Assembly (NCBI GenBank): GCA_037965595.1
Contig: CP150183.1
Span: forward strand, 2,356,001-2,420,000
Reading direction: 5' to 3'
DNA: 64,000 nt
Source of the DNA: Alkalihalobacillus sp. FSL W8-0930
GTDB lineage: Bacteria > Bacillota > Bacilli > Bacillales > Bacillaceae_D
Part shown: positions 23,892 through 33,024 of the stretch, piece by piece
Position numbering within the stretch: position 1 is the first letter of the stretch
Layout of the letters: the number at the start of each line of letters is the position of its first letter
The notes under the pieces: generated by a model
The model's input: the letters and a program-made list of their open reading frames with translations, nothing else
What the model was told of the DNA's origin: nothing
The model's database searches: none
Program-made: the position numbers and the translations under genes

Positions 23892-24668
23892 ATGGAAAAA
23901 GCAATGATTTTCTTTGATATTGATGGTACGTTATACAACCATGAGAAAGAATTACCCGCTTCAACAAAGAGATCGATTCAAGCGCTGCAGCAAGCAGGAC
24001 ACGAGGTAGCCATTGCTACAGGGCGTTCTCCATTTTTCTTTAAGGAATTACGCGAGGAGCTCGGTATCGATTCATTCGTTAGCTTTAACGGACAATATGT
24101 CGTTTATAAGGGTGAAACCATTTACGCTAATCCGCTAGACCCTGCGGCTGTTGAAAGATTAACAGCATTTGCGGCAACACGTAATCACCCTCTTGTCTAT
24201 ATGAATCATGAGACAATGCGCTCAAATATAGCTGATCATCCAGCGGTTGAAGAGAGTTTAAATAGCTTGAAATTTCTCCCACCAGAAAACGACCCACACT
24301 TCTATAAAGAAAGAGATCTATTCCAGACATTATTATTCTGTACCGAGGGTGAAGAACAAGAGTATAGTGAAGCATTTGATACCATTCGATTTGTTCGCTG
24401 GCATCCGTCCTCTGTTGATGTCATCCCAGCCGAAGGTTCAAAAGCAATTGGAATTAAACATCTAATTGAGAAGCTTGGCTTCACAATGGATCAGGTCTAT
24501 GCGTTTGGAGATGAGCGCAATGATCTTGAAATGTTGAGTGAGGTTGGTCACGGCGTAGCAATGGGGAACGCACCTCAAGTGGTGAAAGATGCCGCTCGCT
24601 ACGTGACAAAAGCCGTAGATGAAGACGGAATTGAGCATGGCTTGAAGATGGTTGGATTGTTGGATTAA
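23892..24668 (+). CDS. Cof-type HAD-superfamily phosphatase
   Basis: 258 residues. HAD motif I is FFDIDGTLYN with nucleophile Asp9 and Asp11; motif II lies in IATGRSPFF; motif III Lys is in AEGSKAIGIKHL; motif IV is FGDERNDLEML. A type IIB cap lies between motifs II and III, as in B. subtilis YkrA-like Cof proteins, which dephosphorylate various sugar phosphates or cofactors. Substrate not predictable. GAGTGATACG precedes the ATG, and a strong terminator follows. Confidence 0.88.
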   Translation: MEKAMIFFDIDGTLYNHEKELPASTKRSIQALQQAGHEVAIATGRSPFFFKELREELGIDSFVSFNGQYVVYKGETIYANPLDPAAVERLTAFAATRNHPLVYMNHETMRSNIADHPAVEESLNSLKFLPPENDPHFYKERDLFQTLLFCTEGEEQEYSEAFDTIRFVRWHPSSVDVIPAEGSKAIGIKHLIEKLGFTMDQVYAFGDERNDLEMLSEVGHGVAMGNAPQVVKDAARYVTKAVDEDGIEHGLKMVGLLD

Positions 24669-24677
24669 TAGATTGGG

Positions 24678-24706
24678 AAAAGCCTCTTTTGAAGAGGCTT
24701 TTTTGT
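24678..24706 (+). terminator. Terminator of HAD phosphatase gene
   Basis: AAAAGCCTCTT (24678-24688) and AAGAGGCTTTT (24692-24702) form an 11-bp stem with a very short loop, followed by T residues. Confidence 0.9.
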
Positions 24707-24732
24707 TTGGGCATATGATTAGGATGGTTGGT

Positions 24733-25580
24733 GGTTCTTGATTGTGAGCTGGTTCTTCTTGGTCCCTACTGAGCCCGGCTTGGTATCGGGCTCTTTCTTC
24801 TTAGTATTGAGGGGAGCTCCTTGGTACAGGCGCCGCGCTTCTTGCTATCAGCCCTCTCTTCTTGATTGGTCCCCCGCTTTTTCTTAATAGGAATAGCGTT
24901 CTCCTTAGTAAGTGCCTCTGGTTCTTGGTCTTTCTGCCCTTCTCCTTGGTTCCGTTCCAAACGTTCTTACTAAAAATCAAAAATGTTCATTTTTTTCCTT
25001 ATTTCATTGAAGGTTCTTGGTTGTGGCCTGGTTCTTCTTGGTACGCGTTGAGCCCGACTTGGTATCGGGCTCTTTCTTCTTAGTATCGAAGGCTGGTTCT
25101 TGTTAATTGCGCCGCGCTTCTTACTATCGGCCCTCTCTTCTTGATTGGTCCCCCGCTTTTTCTTGATAGGAATAGCGTTCTCCTTAGTAAGGGCCTCTGG
25201 TTCTTTGTCTTTCTGACCTTCTCCTTGGTTCCGTCCCAAACGTTCTTACTAAAAATCAAAAATATTCATTTTTTTCCTTATGTCAGTGAAGGTTCTTGGT
25301 TTTGAGCTGGTTCTTCTTGGTCCCTGTTGCCCCCGTCTTGGTATCAGGCTCTTTCTTCTTAGTATCGAAGGCTGGTTCTTGTTAATTGCGCCGCGCTTCT
25401 TGCTATAGACCCTCTCTTCTTAGTAGGACCCCCGCTTTTTCTTGATAGAAACAGCGTTCTTATTGGTAATGCTCCTCAAATCTTGGTTGTTCTGCCCTTC
25501 TCCTTGGTACCGCCCCTAACGTTCTTACTAAAATCACCTTTTCCTCTTCTCAGTGAAGGTTCTTGATTTTTGAGGGGATC
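24733..25580. repeat. Nested tandem repeat array: ~279-bp units of 21-bp motifs
   Basis: Units start at 24733, 25012 and 25291 (279 bp apart), with a third unit of 268 bp and a partial fourth from 25559. Units 1 and 2 are nearly identical by eye; unit 3 is more diverged. Inside each unit a CTTNNT motif, usually preceded by TTCTT or TTCTC, recurs about twelve times with spacing of 20, 21 or 22 bp (unit 2: 25016, 25037, 25058, 25079, 25099, 25120, 25140, 25162, 25183, 25203, 25224, 25245). Each of the first two ends in an AT-rich stretch of about 40 bp. A GAGCCCG...CGGGCTC stem occurs in units 1 and 2. The array is framed by convergent terminators and appears non-coding. Confidence 0.9.
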
Positions 25581-25611
25581 TTCATTCTTCCAAACTCGCT
25601 CCTCCAGACAC

Positions 25612-25653
25612 AAAAACGCTCCACTCCTCCTTAACCGGAAGAGTGGAGCGTTT
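25612..25653 (-). terminator. Terminator downstream of tRNA-Arg
   Basis: AACGCTCCACTC (25615-25626) and GAGTGGAGCGTT (25641-25652) form a perfect 12-bp stem; the minus strand continues into TTTTTG. Confidence 0.88.
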
Positions 25654-25659
25654 ATCGAA

Positions 25660-25731
25660 CGCGCCTAGTAGGACTCGAACCTACAACGCAAGAATCGGAA
25701 TCTTGAATGATATCCCTTTCACCATAGGCGC
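25660..25731 (-). tRNA. tRNA-Arg (anticodon CCG)
   Basis: Minus-strand cloverleaf: acceptor GCGCCTA/TAGGCGC, D stem GTGA/TCAT with a GG-containing loop, anticodon stem CAAGA/TCTTG with loop TTCCGAT, T arm GTAGG-TTCGAGT-CCTAC. Anticodon CCG reads Arg CGG. Discriminator G; CCA is not encoded. Single gene followed by its own terminator. Confidence 0.92.
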
Positions 25732-25805
25732 ATGGTAGTTTTTGCGACATGAATAAGTATAGCTTAAAGGGAGGATTCAGTCAATCATTTCCTCCCATCG
25801 CATCA

Positions 25806-26165
25806 TTATGAGTGTTGCTTTTCGCCTTCTGCAAACATTTCGCTGAAGCGTTCGTTGATGTCATCTTCAGTGTAACCAGCTGTACCTAAACGCGCACCAA
25901 AGTTCTTTGCCCATAGTTGAAGTCTGCTAGCCATTTTGGCATATTTCTTAGACTCACTACCTTTTGTATCGTTCGCACGGCCTTCTGCATTGGAAATCAC
26001 GTTTTCTACAACAAAAAGCACTTTCCATAGAGATTCTTCTTCGAGATCATTTCCTTCAGCCGCTAGACGATCTAGAACTTTCTTGTAGAAATCTTGAAAT
26101 TCCTTAAAGGAAATTTCTTCGTCCATATTTAAATACACTTGAATTTGATCATATAAATCCTGCAT
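25806..26165 (-). CDS. Hypothetical soluble helical protein, 119 residues
   Basis: Predominantly helical, acidic protein with no signal or membrane segment and no recognised domain. A central SLWKVLFVVENVISNAEGRAND stretch (landmarks SLWKVLF and NAEGRAND) and a C-terminal GYTEDDINERF helix look conserved-protein-like. GGAGTG lies upstream of the ATG at 26165. It lies between tRNA-Arg and brxB on the same strand, separated from brxB by a weak terminator. Function unknown. Confidence 0.7.
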   Translation of the reverse strand: MQDLYDQIQVYLNMDEEISFKEFQDFYKKVLDRLAAEGNDLEEESLWKVLFVVENVISNAEGRANDTKGSESKKYAKMASRLQLWAKNFGARLGTAGYTEDDINERFSEMFAEGEKQHS

Positions 26166-26250
26166 GTTTACCTACACTCCTTTAATTCTATCGGGCTTAT
26201 TATAGCATATTTTTCGCTTGGTGGTTAGCCTGTCCTGTTACGCTAAAAAC

Positions 26251-26281
26251 AAAGGCAGTGAACAGTTGGTGTCCACCGCCT
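26251..26281 (-). terminator. Probable terminator of brxB / bkd transcript
   Basis: GGCAGTG (26255-26261) pairs with CACCGCC (26275-26281), one wobble, and the minus strand runs into TTTGTTTTT. A weak stem but well placed. Confidence 0.5.
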
Positions 26282-26291
26282 CGAGTGTTTG

Positions 26292-26726
26292 TTAGTTTGT
26301 TGTTTTGCAGTATTCATCAAAGGCTTTTTCAAGCTTTTGTACGACTTGAATTGGCTCATGACCTTCAATTTCATGGCGCTCCACCATCATTTGGATCTCG
26401 CCATCTTTAAGTAATGCAAAAGATGGAGAAGACGGAGCATAGCCTTTGAAGTATTCACGTGCTTTTGCCGTAGCTTCTTTATCCTGGCCTGCAAAAACCG
26501 TTAGAAAACGGTCAGGTCTTGTTTCGTAGTTTTTCATGTAAGCAGCTGTAGGTCTTGCAATCCCACCAGCACAACCACATACAGAGTTAACCATAACAAG
26601 AGCTGTTCCTTTTTCTTGAAGAGCTGTATCTACATCTTCAGGAGTTGTTAGCTCTTTGTAACCTGATTCAACCATTTCTTGTCTAGCACCTTGAACTACA
26701 TCATTAATAAAGAAATTAAAATCCAT
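26292..26726 (-). CDS. brxB: Bacilliredoxin BrxB (YqiW-like)
   Basis: 144 residues, thioredoxin-like fold with the bacilliredoxin CGC active site (Cys50-Gly-Cys52 in [13 protein letters not shown]). Bacilliredoxins remove bacillithiol from proteins S-bacillithiolated under oxidative stress. In B. subtilis yqiW (brxB) also follows bkdB, so position supports BrxB rather than BrxA (YphP). AGGAGAG precedes the ATG; the gap to bkdB is 82 bp. Confidence 0.88.
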   Translation of the reverse strand: MDFNFFINDVVQGARQEMVESGYKELTTPEDVDTALQEKGTALVMVNSVCGCAGGIARPTAAYMKNYETRPDRFLTVFAGQDKEATAKAREYFKGYAPSSPSFALLKDGEIQMMVERHEIEGHEPIQVVQKLEKAFDEYCKTTN

Positions 26727-26808
26727 GAACGCTCTCTCCTTTTTGCCTTGCTTTGACTATTATTTTACATGGTCATACGGCAAAAACCAATAGAAATGCT
26801 TGAAGTTA

Positions 26809-28068
26809 TTAGATTGATTCGTCTGAGAACTGTTCAAGCTTCTTCTTAATTGAAGCAAGGAATCGTCCGCAAACGAGACCATCAAGGATACGGTGATCAA
26901 GGGACAGACACAAATTAACCATATGACGGATCGCAATGGAGTCTCCCTCCGGTTGCTCAATCACAACTGGACGCTTCACAATCGATTCGATTGAAAGGAT
27001 TGCGGCTTGTGGATAGTTAATAATTGGTGCTGATTGAATGGAACCAAAGGAACCTGTGTTATTAACAGTAAACGTTCCACCTTGAGAGTCAGCGCCGCTC
27101 AACGCGCCTGAACGAACTTTTCCGGCAAGCTCATGAATGCTCTTAGCCAACCCTTTAATTGATTTATCGTCCGCATGATGGATGACAGGAACGTATAATG
27201 CATCCTCCGTTGACACCGCCATTGATAGGTTAATGTCTTTTTTACGAATGATTTTATCTCCTGCCCAAACGGAATTAACTTCTGGAAATTCTTGCAACGC
27301 CTCAGTTACAGCCTTCATAAAGAATGGAAGGAAGGTTAAGTTATACCCTTCTCTTTCTTTAAATGCTGCTTTATGCTTTTGTCTGAACTGAACGAGTCGA
27401 GTGACGTCTACTTCAACCATTGTCCACGCATGAGGAATTTCATGCTTACTACGAACCATGTTTGAAGCAATTGCTTTACGTATTCCAGATACAGGAATTT
27501 CTACGTCACCAGTTGATGTTGTCACTTCTTGAGGGGTTTCAACCTTCGCTCTCTCAGGTGCTGGTGTATGTTGAACTGAATCCGCAGCCGGTTTACTTTG
27601 TTGCTGTTGCCCACCAGAGGAAATGATCTTCTCAAGATCCTTACGAGTGATACGGCCAGACTTGCCTGTCCCTTCAACCTGAGTTAAATCAATCTCGTTT
27701 TCTTGAGCGAGTTTAAGTACAGCAGGGGAGTAACGAGTTCGACTAGACGTGTCTTTCTCTTCTACTTCAGGCTCTGCCTGCTCATCAGATTTCTCCTGTT
27801 TTGTAGCGTTTGTTTGCTCAGCAGAGACTTCATCAGTCTCAACTGAACAAATAACCGTGCCCACGCTTACCGTTTCATCCTCTTTAACATGAAGCTCTTT
27901 CACAACGCCATTGTAAGAAGATGGTACTTCTGCACTTACCTTATCTGTCATCACTTCTGCAATCGGTTCATACTTTTTGATCGTATCTCCAGGTTGCACT
28001 AACCACTTGGTAATCGTCCCTTCTGTTACACTTTCACCAAGCTGTGGCATCTTCATTTCTGTTGCCAT
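26809..28068 (-). CDS. bkdB: Branched-chain 2-oxoacid dehydrogenase E2 (lipoyl transacylase)
   Basis: 419 residues: lipoyl domain (about 1-80, lipoyl Lys in VMTDKVSAEVPS), a charged linker, peripheral E1/E3-binding domain (about 113-150, SPAVLKLAQENEIDLTQV as landmark), a second Gln/Pro linker, and the catalytic acyltransferase domain from about 195 with active-site SLDHRILDG near the C-terminus. It transfers branched acyl groups to CoA. AAGGAG precedes the ATG and the gene is 18 bp from bkdAB. Confidence 0.94.
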   Translation of the reverse strand: MATEMKMPQLGESVTEGTITKWLVQPGDTIKKYEPIAEVMTDKVSAEVPSSYNGVVKELHVKEDETVSVGTVICSVETDEVSAEQTNATKQEKSDEQAEPEVEEKDTSSRTRYSPAVLKLAQENEIDLTQVEGTGKSGRITRKDLEKIISSGGQQQQSKPAADSVQHTPAPERAKVETPQEVTTSTGDVEIPVSGIRKAIASNMVRSKHEIPHAWTMVEVDVTRLVQFRQKHKAAFKEREGYNLTFLPFFMKAVTEALQEFPEVNSVWAGDKIIRKKDINLSMAVSTEDALYVPVIHHADDKSIKGLAKSIHELAGKVRSGALSGADSQGGTFTVNNTGSFGSIQSAPIINYPQAAILSIESIVKRPVVIEQPEGDSIAIRHMVNLCLSLDHRILDGLVCGRFLASIKKKLEQFSDESI

Positions 28069-28086
28069 GCGACCAACTCCTTTGCA

Positions 28087-29070
28087 TTAAAACTCAGCAA
28101 GCTCTCTCATTGCTTTTTCCACTTTATCTGGGTTAATCATAAATTCTTTTTCCATGGTTGGAGCATATGGCATGGCTGGTGTATCTGGTCCAGCTAGACG
28201 CTTAATTGGGGCATCTAGGTCAAACAGACAGTTCTCAGCAATGATTGCTGCTACCTCACCAATGATACTTCCTTCTAAGTTATCTTCAGTCACAAGGAGC
28301 ACTTTCCCTGTTTTAGAAGCTGCTTCAATAATCGCTTCCTTGTCCAGAGGATAAACGGTACGAAGATCTAGGATATGAGTAGAATACCCATCTTTTTCTA
28401 AGCGTTCAGCCGCTTGCATCGCAAAATGAACAGCTAGTCCGTACGTGATAACAGTTAGATCTTCTCCTTCGCGCTTCACATCCGCCTTACCAATTGGCAG
28501 TGTATAATCGCCCTCTGGAACCTCACCCTTAATTAAACGATAGGCACGCTTATGCTCAAAGAATAGTACAGGATCGTTTGAACGAATCGCAGCTTTTAAA
28601 AGTCCTTTAGCATCGTATGGTGTAGATGGCATGACAATCTTCAAACCTGGCGTCCCAGCAAACATTTTCTCTACACTTTGAGAGTGATAAAGCGCTCCGT
28701 GAACACCACCACCGTATGGGGCGCGGATCGTGATTGGACTTTGCCAATCATTGTTTGAACGATAGCGAATTTTTGCAGCTTCTGAGACGATTTGGTTCAC
28801 TGCAGGCATAATGAAGTCAGCGAACTGAATTTCAGCAACCGGACGCATCCCGTACATCGCTGCTCCAATTCCTACACCAACGATTGCTGATTCTGCAAGC
28901 GGTGTATCTAGCACTCGATCCTCGCCGAATTGTTCATACAGTCCAGCTGTAGCTCGGAATACACCGCCACGCGCGCCAACGTCTTCGCCTAGGACAAACA
29001 CTTTTTCGTCGCGTTCCATTTCTTCTTTTAATGCTTGAGTAATTGATTCAATGTAAGATATCACCGTCAT
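28087..29070 (-). CDS. bkdAB: Branched-chain 2-oxoacid dehydrogenase E1 beta subunit
   Basis: 327 residues, transketolase-like pyrimidine-binding and C-terminal domains. Landmarks are FVLGEDVGARGGVFRAT, DTPLAESAIVGVGIGAAMYG, APYGGGVHGALYHSQS and VTEDNLEGSIIGEV. With E1 alpha it decarboxylates 2-oxo acids from Val, Leu and Ile in a ThDP-dependent way. Its start overlaps the bkdAA stop by four bases. Confidence 0.95.
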   Translation of the reverse strand: MTVISYIESITQALKEEMERDEKVFVLGEDVGARGGVFRATAGLYEQFGEDRVLDTPLAESAIVGVGIGAAMYGMRPVAEIQFADFIMPAVNQIVSEAAKIRYRSNNDWQSPITIRAPYGGGVHGALYHSQSVEKMFAGTPGLKIVMPSTPYDAKGLLKAAIRSNDPVLFFEHKRAYRLIKGEVPEGDYTLPIGKADVKREGEDLTVITYGLAVHFAMQAAERLEKDGYSTHILDLRTVYPLDKEAIIEAASKTGKVLLVTEDNLEGSIIGEVAAIIAENCLFDLDAPIKRLAGPDTPAMPYAPTMEKEFMINPDKVEKAMRELAEF

Positions 29071-30074
29071 AATGAACCCTCCTGCTCTTCATACACATGT
29101 AAATGCAAGCTCTCAGGATCAGCGTAAGGCGCCTGTTCTGCATATTCGGTTGCCTCATCAATGATTTGTGCAATACGGTCTTCCATTTCTTGTTCAGCCT
29201 GCTCTTCAAGCAAGCCTTCCTTAACTAAATACTCTCGGAACGTAAGAAGCGCATCCTTACTCTTTGCTTCCTCAACTTCTTCTCTTGTTCTGTAAGCACG
29301 ATCATCATCATCACTTGAATGAGGTGTTAAACGGTACGAAACCGTCTCAATTAAAGTAGCACCTTCCCCGCGACGACCACGATCTGCAGCTTCTTTAACA
29401 GCCGCATAAACAGCAATTGGGTCATTTCCATCCACTGTTATACCAGGCATGCCATAACCGATGGCACGATCAGATACACGCGCACATCCTAGTTGCTTTT
29501 CTACTGGTACAGAGATCGCATATTGGTTGTTTTCACACATTAAAATAACTGGAAGCTTATGCACACCCGCAAAGTTTGCTCCTTCGTGGAAATCTCCCTG
29601 ATTTGAAGATCCTTCCCCAAACGTAGTAAACACAACAAGGTCCTTTTTCTCCATTTTTGCGGCTAATGCCATTCCAACAGCATGTGGTACCTGTGTTGTT
29701 ACAGGAGACGATCCGGTCACAATCCGCTTTACACGGTGACCGAAATGTCCGGGCATTTGGCGTCCACCTGAGTTTGGATCCTCAGCTTTTGCAAAGGCTG
29801 ACAGCATCAATTCTTTTGTTGTCATGCCAAACGTTAGAACAACGCCTAGATCACGATAATATGGCAGGATATAGTCCTTTTGTTGGTCAAGCGCAAAAGC
29901 TGCTCCAATCTGCGCTGCCTCCTGCCCCTGACATGAGATCGTGAACGGAATTTTTCCTGCGCGGTTTAATAACCAAAGACGCTCATCCAGTCTTCTTGAA
30001 TGCAGCATATATTCATACATATCAATGACGGTTTCGTCGATTAAACCAAGTGAATGGTGTTTATTCGTAATCAT
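29067..30074 (-). CDS. bkdAA: Branched-chain 2-oxoacid dehydrogenase E1 alpha subunit
   Basis: 335 residues. The ThDP/Mg-binding motif is seen as GEGSSNQGDFHEG followed by CENNQYAISVP. The phosphorylation-loop region appears as YRLTPHSSDDDDRAYRT, conserved in the family though not used for phosphorylation in bacteria. AAGGAGGAG precedes the ATG. It lies 23 bp after lpdV and is coupled to bkdAB. Confidence 0.95.
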   Translation of the reverse strand: MITNKHHSLGLIDETVIDMYEYMLHSRRLDERLWLLNRAGKIPFTISCQGQEAAQIGAAFALDQQKDYILPYYRDLGVVLTFGMTTKELMLSAFAKAEDPNSGGRQMPGHFGHRVKRIVTGSSPVTTQVPHAVGMALAAKMEKKDLVVFTTFGEGSSNQGDFHEGANFAGVHKLPVILMCENNQYAISVPVEKQLGCARVSDRAIGYGMPGITVDGNDPIAVYAAVKEAADRGRRGEGATLIETVSYRLTPHSSDDDDRAYRTREEVEEAKSKDALLTFREYLVKEGLLEEQAEQEMEDRIAQIIDEATEYAEQAPYADPESLHLHVYEEQEGSL

Positions 30075-30097
30075 AACTCTCCTCCTTAACGTACTGC

Positions 30098-31519
30098 TTA
30101 TCCATGAATGGCACGACCATTTGCCGCTAGTGCTGCCTCACCTATAGCCTCCGACAATGTTGGATGTGGGTGAATCGTATGAGCCACTTCCCAGCTTGCC
30201 GCATCAAGCACTTTTGCAATGGCAGCCTCTGAAATTAAGTCAGTTGCATGTGGTCCTATGATATGGACCCCAATCAAATCATCATTTTCTTTATTAGCAA
30301 TGAGTTTAACAAAGCCATTTGTTTCGCCTTGGACAAGTGCTTTTCCGATGGCTTGGAAAGAGAACGTCCCCACTTTTAATGGTAGGTTACGCTTCTTCGC
30401 CTCGTCCTCTGTTAAGCCAACAGAAGCCATTTCAGGATAGCTATAAATGCAGCTTGGCACTGTTTCATACTTAATCGGTTCTGGATTTGCTCCTATAATG
30501 TGCTCTACAGCAAGAATTCCTTCATGTGAGGCCACATGAGCAAGCTGCATCCCGCCGATCACATCTCCGATCGCATAGATATGTGATTCTTTTGTTTGAC
30601 CGAATTCATTGACTTGAATGAAGCCACTTTGTACGTCAATCTCTGTATTGTGTAAACCGATGTCTGATGTATTACCAGCCCGTCCGACGCAAACTAGGAT
30701 TTTTTCTGCTTCAAACGTGAGCTTTTCATCACCCACCATACCTGTGATTTTCACATGATTTTCTTCTTTCACAAGTTGATCTGTTTGTACGTTCACATTG
30801 GTTTGAATCTTGATGCCTCTAGCTTGAAGCTGTTTCGCTGCTTCTTTTGCAATGTCAGCATCTTCTGTTGGTAGAATTCGTTCTCCGTATTCAACGATAG
30901 TGATATCTACACCAAAATCGTTTAACATTGATGCCCATTCCACGCCAATAACTCCTCCCCCTACAATAAGCATAGAAGCTGGGAGATACTCGAGTGTAAG
31001 GGCATGATCTGATGTGAGTATGTGGGTTCCATCAATTTCGAGCCCTGGAAGTGAACGAGGCGTTGAACCTGTTGCAACAATGACATTTTTGCCGATAAGC
31101 ATTAAGTTCTCATCATTACTTCTCTCAACTGAGATGGTTCCAGGAGTTGGTGAAAAGATAGAAGGGCCCAGAATTCGACCCTTTCCTTCATATACATCAA
31201 TTTTGCCGCGTTCCATTAAATACTTAACGCCTTTATGGAGCTGATCGACCACTTTTTGTTTTCTTCTTTGTGCAGCTTTAAAGTCAAAGGAGACACCTGT
31301 GGTTGTTACTCCAAATTCCTCTGCTTCTTTTGCGGTTCTAAGAACCTCCGCACTTTTTAGCAGTGCTTTACTTGGAATACATCCTTTGTGAAGACACGTT
31401 CCACCAATCTTCTCTTGTTCTACGATTGCTGTTTTGAGCCCTTCTTGAGCTGCTCTAATTGCGGCTACATAACCGCCTGTTCCACCGCCTAGAATGACTA
31501 GATCATAATCTTCCGCCAT
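30098..31519 (-). CDS. lpdV: Dihydrolipoamide dehydrogenase E3 of the branched-chain complex
   Basis: 473-residue FAD flavoprotein disulfide reductase. N-terminal GGGTGGYVAA binds FAD; the redox pair is Cys42 and Cys47 (GGTCLHKGCIPSKAL); the NAD site is in LIVGGGVIGVEWASML; the C-terminal dimer domain carries the catalytic HPHPTLSEA His. It reoxidises lipoyl groups of BkdB. GGAGGAG precedes the ATG. B. subtilis has the same lpdV-bkdAA-bkdAB-bkdB order. Confidence 0.95.
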   Translation of the reverse strand: MAEDYDLVILGGGTGGYVAAIRAAQEGLKTAIVEQEKIGGTCLHKGCIPSKALLKSAEVLRTAKEAEEFGVTTTGVSFDFKAAQRRKQKVVDQLHKGVKYLMERGKIDVYEGKGRILGPSIFSPTPGTISVERSNDENLMLIGKNVIVATGSTPRSLPGLEIDGTHILTSDHALTLEYLPASMLIVGGGVIGVEWASMLNDFGVDITIVEYGERILPTEDADIAKEAAKQLQARGIKIQTNVNVQTDQLVKEENHVKITGMVGDEKLTFEAEKILVCVGRAGNTSDIGLHNTEIDVQSGFIQVNEFGQTKESHIYAIGDVIGGMQLAHVASHEGILAVEHIIGANPEPIKYETVPSCIYSYPEMASVGLTEDEAKKRNLPLKVGTFSFQAIGKALVQGETNGFVKLIANKENDDLIGVHIIGPHATDLISEAAIAKVLDAASWEVAHTIHPHPTLSEAIGEAALAANGRAIHG

Positions 31520-31542
31520 GGTGTCTCCTCCTTTAAAACCTT

Positions 31543-32655
31543 TTACTTTTGCTGTCCGATTCTTGAACGTGATAATAAATGATGTCCATCGCGAACAAAT
31601 TGCTTACGAGAACGACGTAAGTTTTCAATACGCTCTTCAGCCATACGATCTGCAGCAACATTTGTAGATAACCCATCACGTCTGGCAATCTCAAATACTT
31701 TCGCCACATTATCGTAAATGCCTTCTACTTTTTTCATCGCACGATCACGATTATAGCCTTTTAATTCATCTGCTACGTTTATCACACCGCCCGCGTTAAT
31801 GACGTAGTCAGGAGCGTAGGCTATACCCATCTCTTTTAAACGCTCGCCGTGGCGCTCTTCTTTTAATTGATTGTTTGCTGCTCCTGCAATCACAGTTGCT
31901 TTAATATGAGCTAGCGTATCGTCATTTATAATGGCTCCAAGTGCGTTAGGCGAGAAAATATCGCAGGCAACACTATAGATTTCGTCTGGAGTGACATATG
32001 CCGCACCAAAATCTTCAACCGCACGCTTAGCAGAAGCTTCATAGATATCCGTTACAATCAGCTCTGCACCTTCTTCATGCAAATACTTACACAGTTGATA
32101 GGATACATTTCCCACACCCTGTACGGCAATCTTCTTGCCTGCAAGATTCTCATCTCCGTACGCGGCTTTGGCGGCAGCTTTCATTCCGACAAAAACACCG
32201 TATGCTGTGACAGGGGAAGGATTCCCAGAAGCTCCAAATGCAGGAGAGATCCCTGTTACATAATCTGTTTCCTCATGAATGATGTCCATATCAGCCACTG
32301 TTGTTCCAACATCTTCTGCGGTAATATAACGACCATTTAATCCTTGTATGTAGCGTCCAAACGCACGAAACATTTCTTCGTTTTTATCTTTTCTGGGGTC
32401 ACCAATGATGACTGTTTTTCCCCCACCTAAATTGAGTCCAGCTGCTGCATTCTTGTATGTCATTCCTCTTGAAAGTCTGAGGGCATCTTCAAATGCTTCC
32501 TCTTCACTTGCATAATTCCACATTCTTGTTCCACCTAAAGCGGGGCCAAGGGTCGTGTCATGAATAGCAATGATAGCCTTAAGTCCGGATGTTTTATCCT
32601 GACATACAACCACCTGTTCATAATCATATGTTTCCATTGTTGAGAAAAGATTCAT
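31543..32655 (-). CDS. bcd: Leucine (branched-chain amino acid) dehydrogenase
   Basis: 370 residues from ATG 32655 (AAGGAGG upstream; a longer frame to 32688 lacks support). Landmarks are ALGGTRMW, the catalytic-Lys block [25 protein letters not shown] and the Rossmann motif [15 protein letters not shown]. It oxidatively deaminates Leu, Val and Ile to the oxo acids used by the Bkd complex. It heads the operon. In B. subtilis ptb precedes and buk follows bcd; both are absent here. Confidence 0.93.
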   Translation of the reverse strand: MNLFSTMETYDYEQVVVCQDKTSGLKAIIAIHDTTLGPALGGTRMWNYASEEEAFEDALRLSRGMTYKNAAAGLNLGGGKTVIIGDPRKDKNEEMFRAFGRYIQGLNGRYITAEDVGTTVADMDIIHEETDYVTGISPAFGASGNPSPVTAYGVFVGMKAAAKAAYGDENLAGKKIAVQGVGNVSYQLCKYLHEEGAELIVTDIYEASAKRAVEDFGAAYVTPDEIYSVACDIFSPNALGAIINDDTLAHIKATVIAGAANNQLKEERHGERLKEMGIAYAPDYVINAGGVINVADELKGYNRDRAMKKVEGIYDNVAKVFEIARRDGLSTNVAADRMAEERIENLRRSRKQFVRDGHHLLSRSRIGQQK

Positions 32656-33024
32656 CGCGATTCCTCCTTTAGTCTTTTGGAAGGTCAAAATGTGTGTAGC
32701 ATGTTCTCTATTTCTTCATGCTTACTCGCAAAATGTCTCTCAAATTATAATGAATTATTAGCTCTATATACCGATTCATCATAAAACTCCCATAGCAAAA
32801 TGCGCCATTCAAGTATATCACGCAGGTTGCTTAAATCCTATGGCTACGCGATTTCACAGATAATTTGAACATTTATTGAACAGAATTTACTCTGTTTTAT
32901 GACTAGGTCCTAAAACTTACTCTTATATTATTACTCAAAATTAAAAATCATGCAACATTCAGGCATATACTTCTTGTCTTTTTTTCGCTACAATATGATA
33001 AGAACGTTTTCAAGGAGGCTTTTT
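32656..33024. other. Intergenic region upstream of the bcd-bkd operon
   Basis: 369 bp between divergent bcd and the DUF2627 gene. On the minus strand a perfect TATAAT (32744-32749) could be a bcd -10, but no good -35 is spaced from it. I looked for a sigma-54 (TGGCAC-N5-TTGCW) site, used by B. subtilis bkd, and found none. A short AACAGA...TCTGTT dyad lies around 32879-32896. No further gene is seen. Confidence 0.4.

Noticed and set aside
24766-25239. Two similar minus-strand frames inside the repeat array (24766-24960 and 24970-25239), Lys/Arg/Glu-rich
   Set aside because: No ribosome-binding sites, the first begins with TTG, frame is lost in unit 3, and composition follows the DNA repeat; not listed as genes.
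24733-25580. CRISPR array
   Set aside because: Only a 6-9 bp motif recurs at 21 bp; there is no 24-40 bp identical repeat with unique spacers, and no cas genes nearby.
32656-33024. Sigma-54 promoter upstream of bcd
   Set aside because: The nearest match (AGCAA...GCGCCA reading on the plus strand) has three instead of five bases between half-sites.
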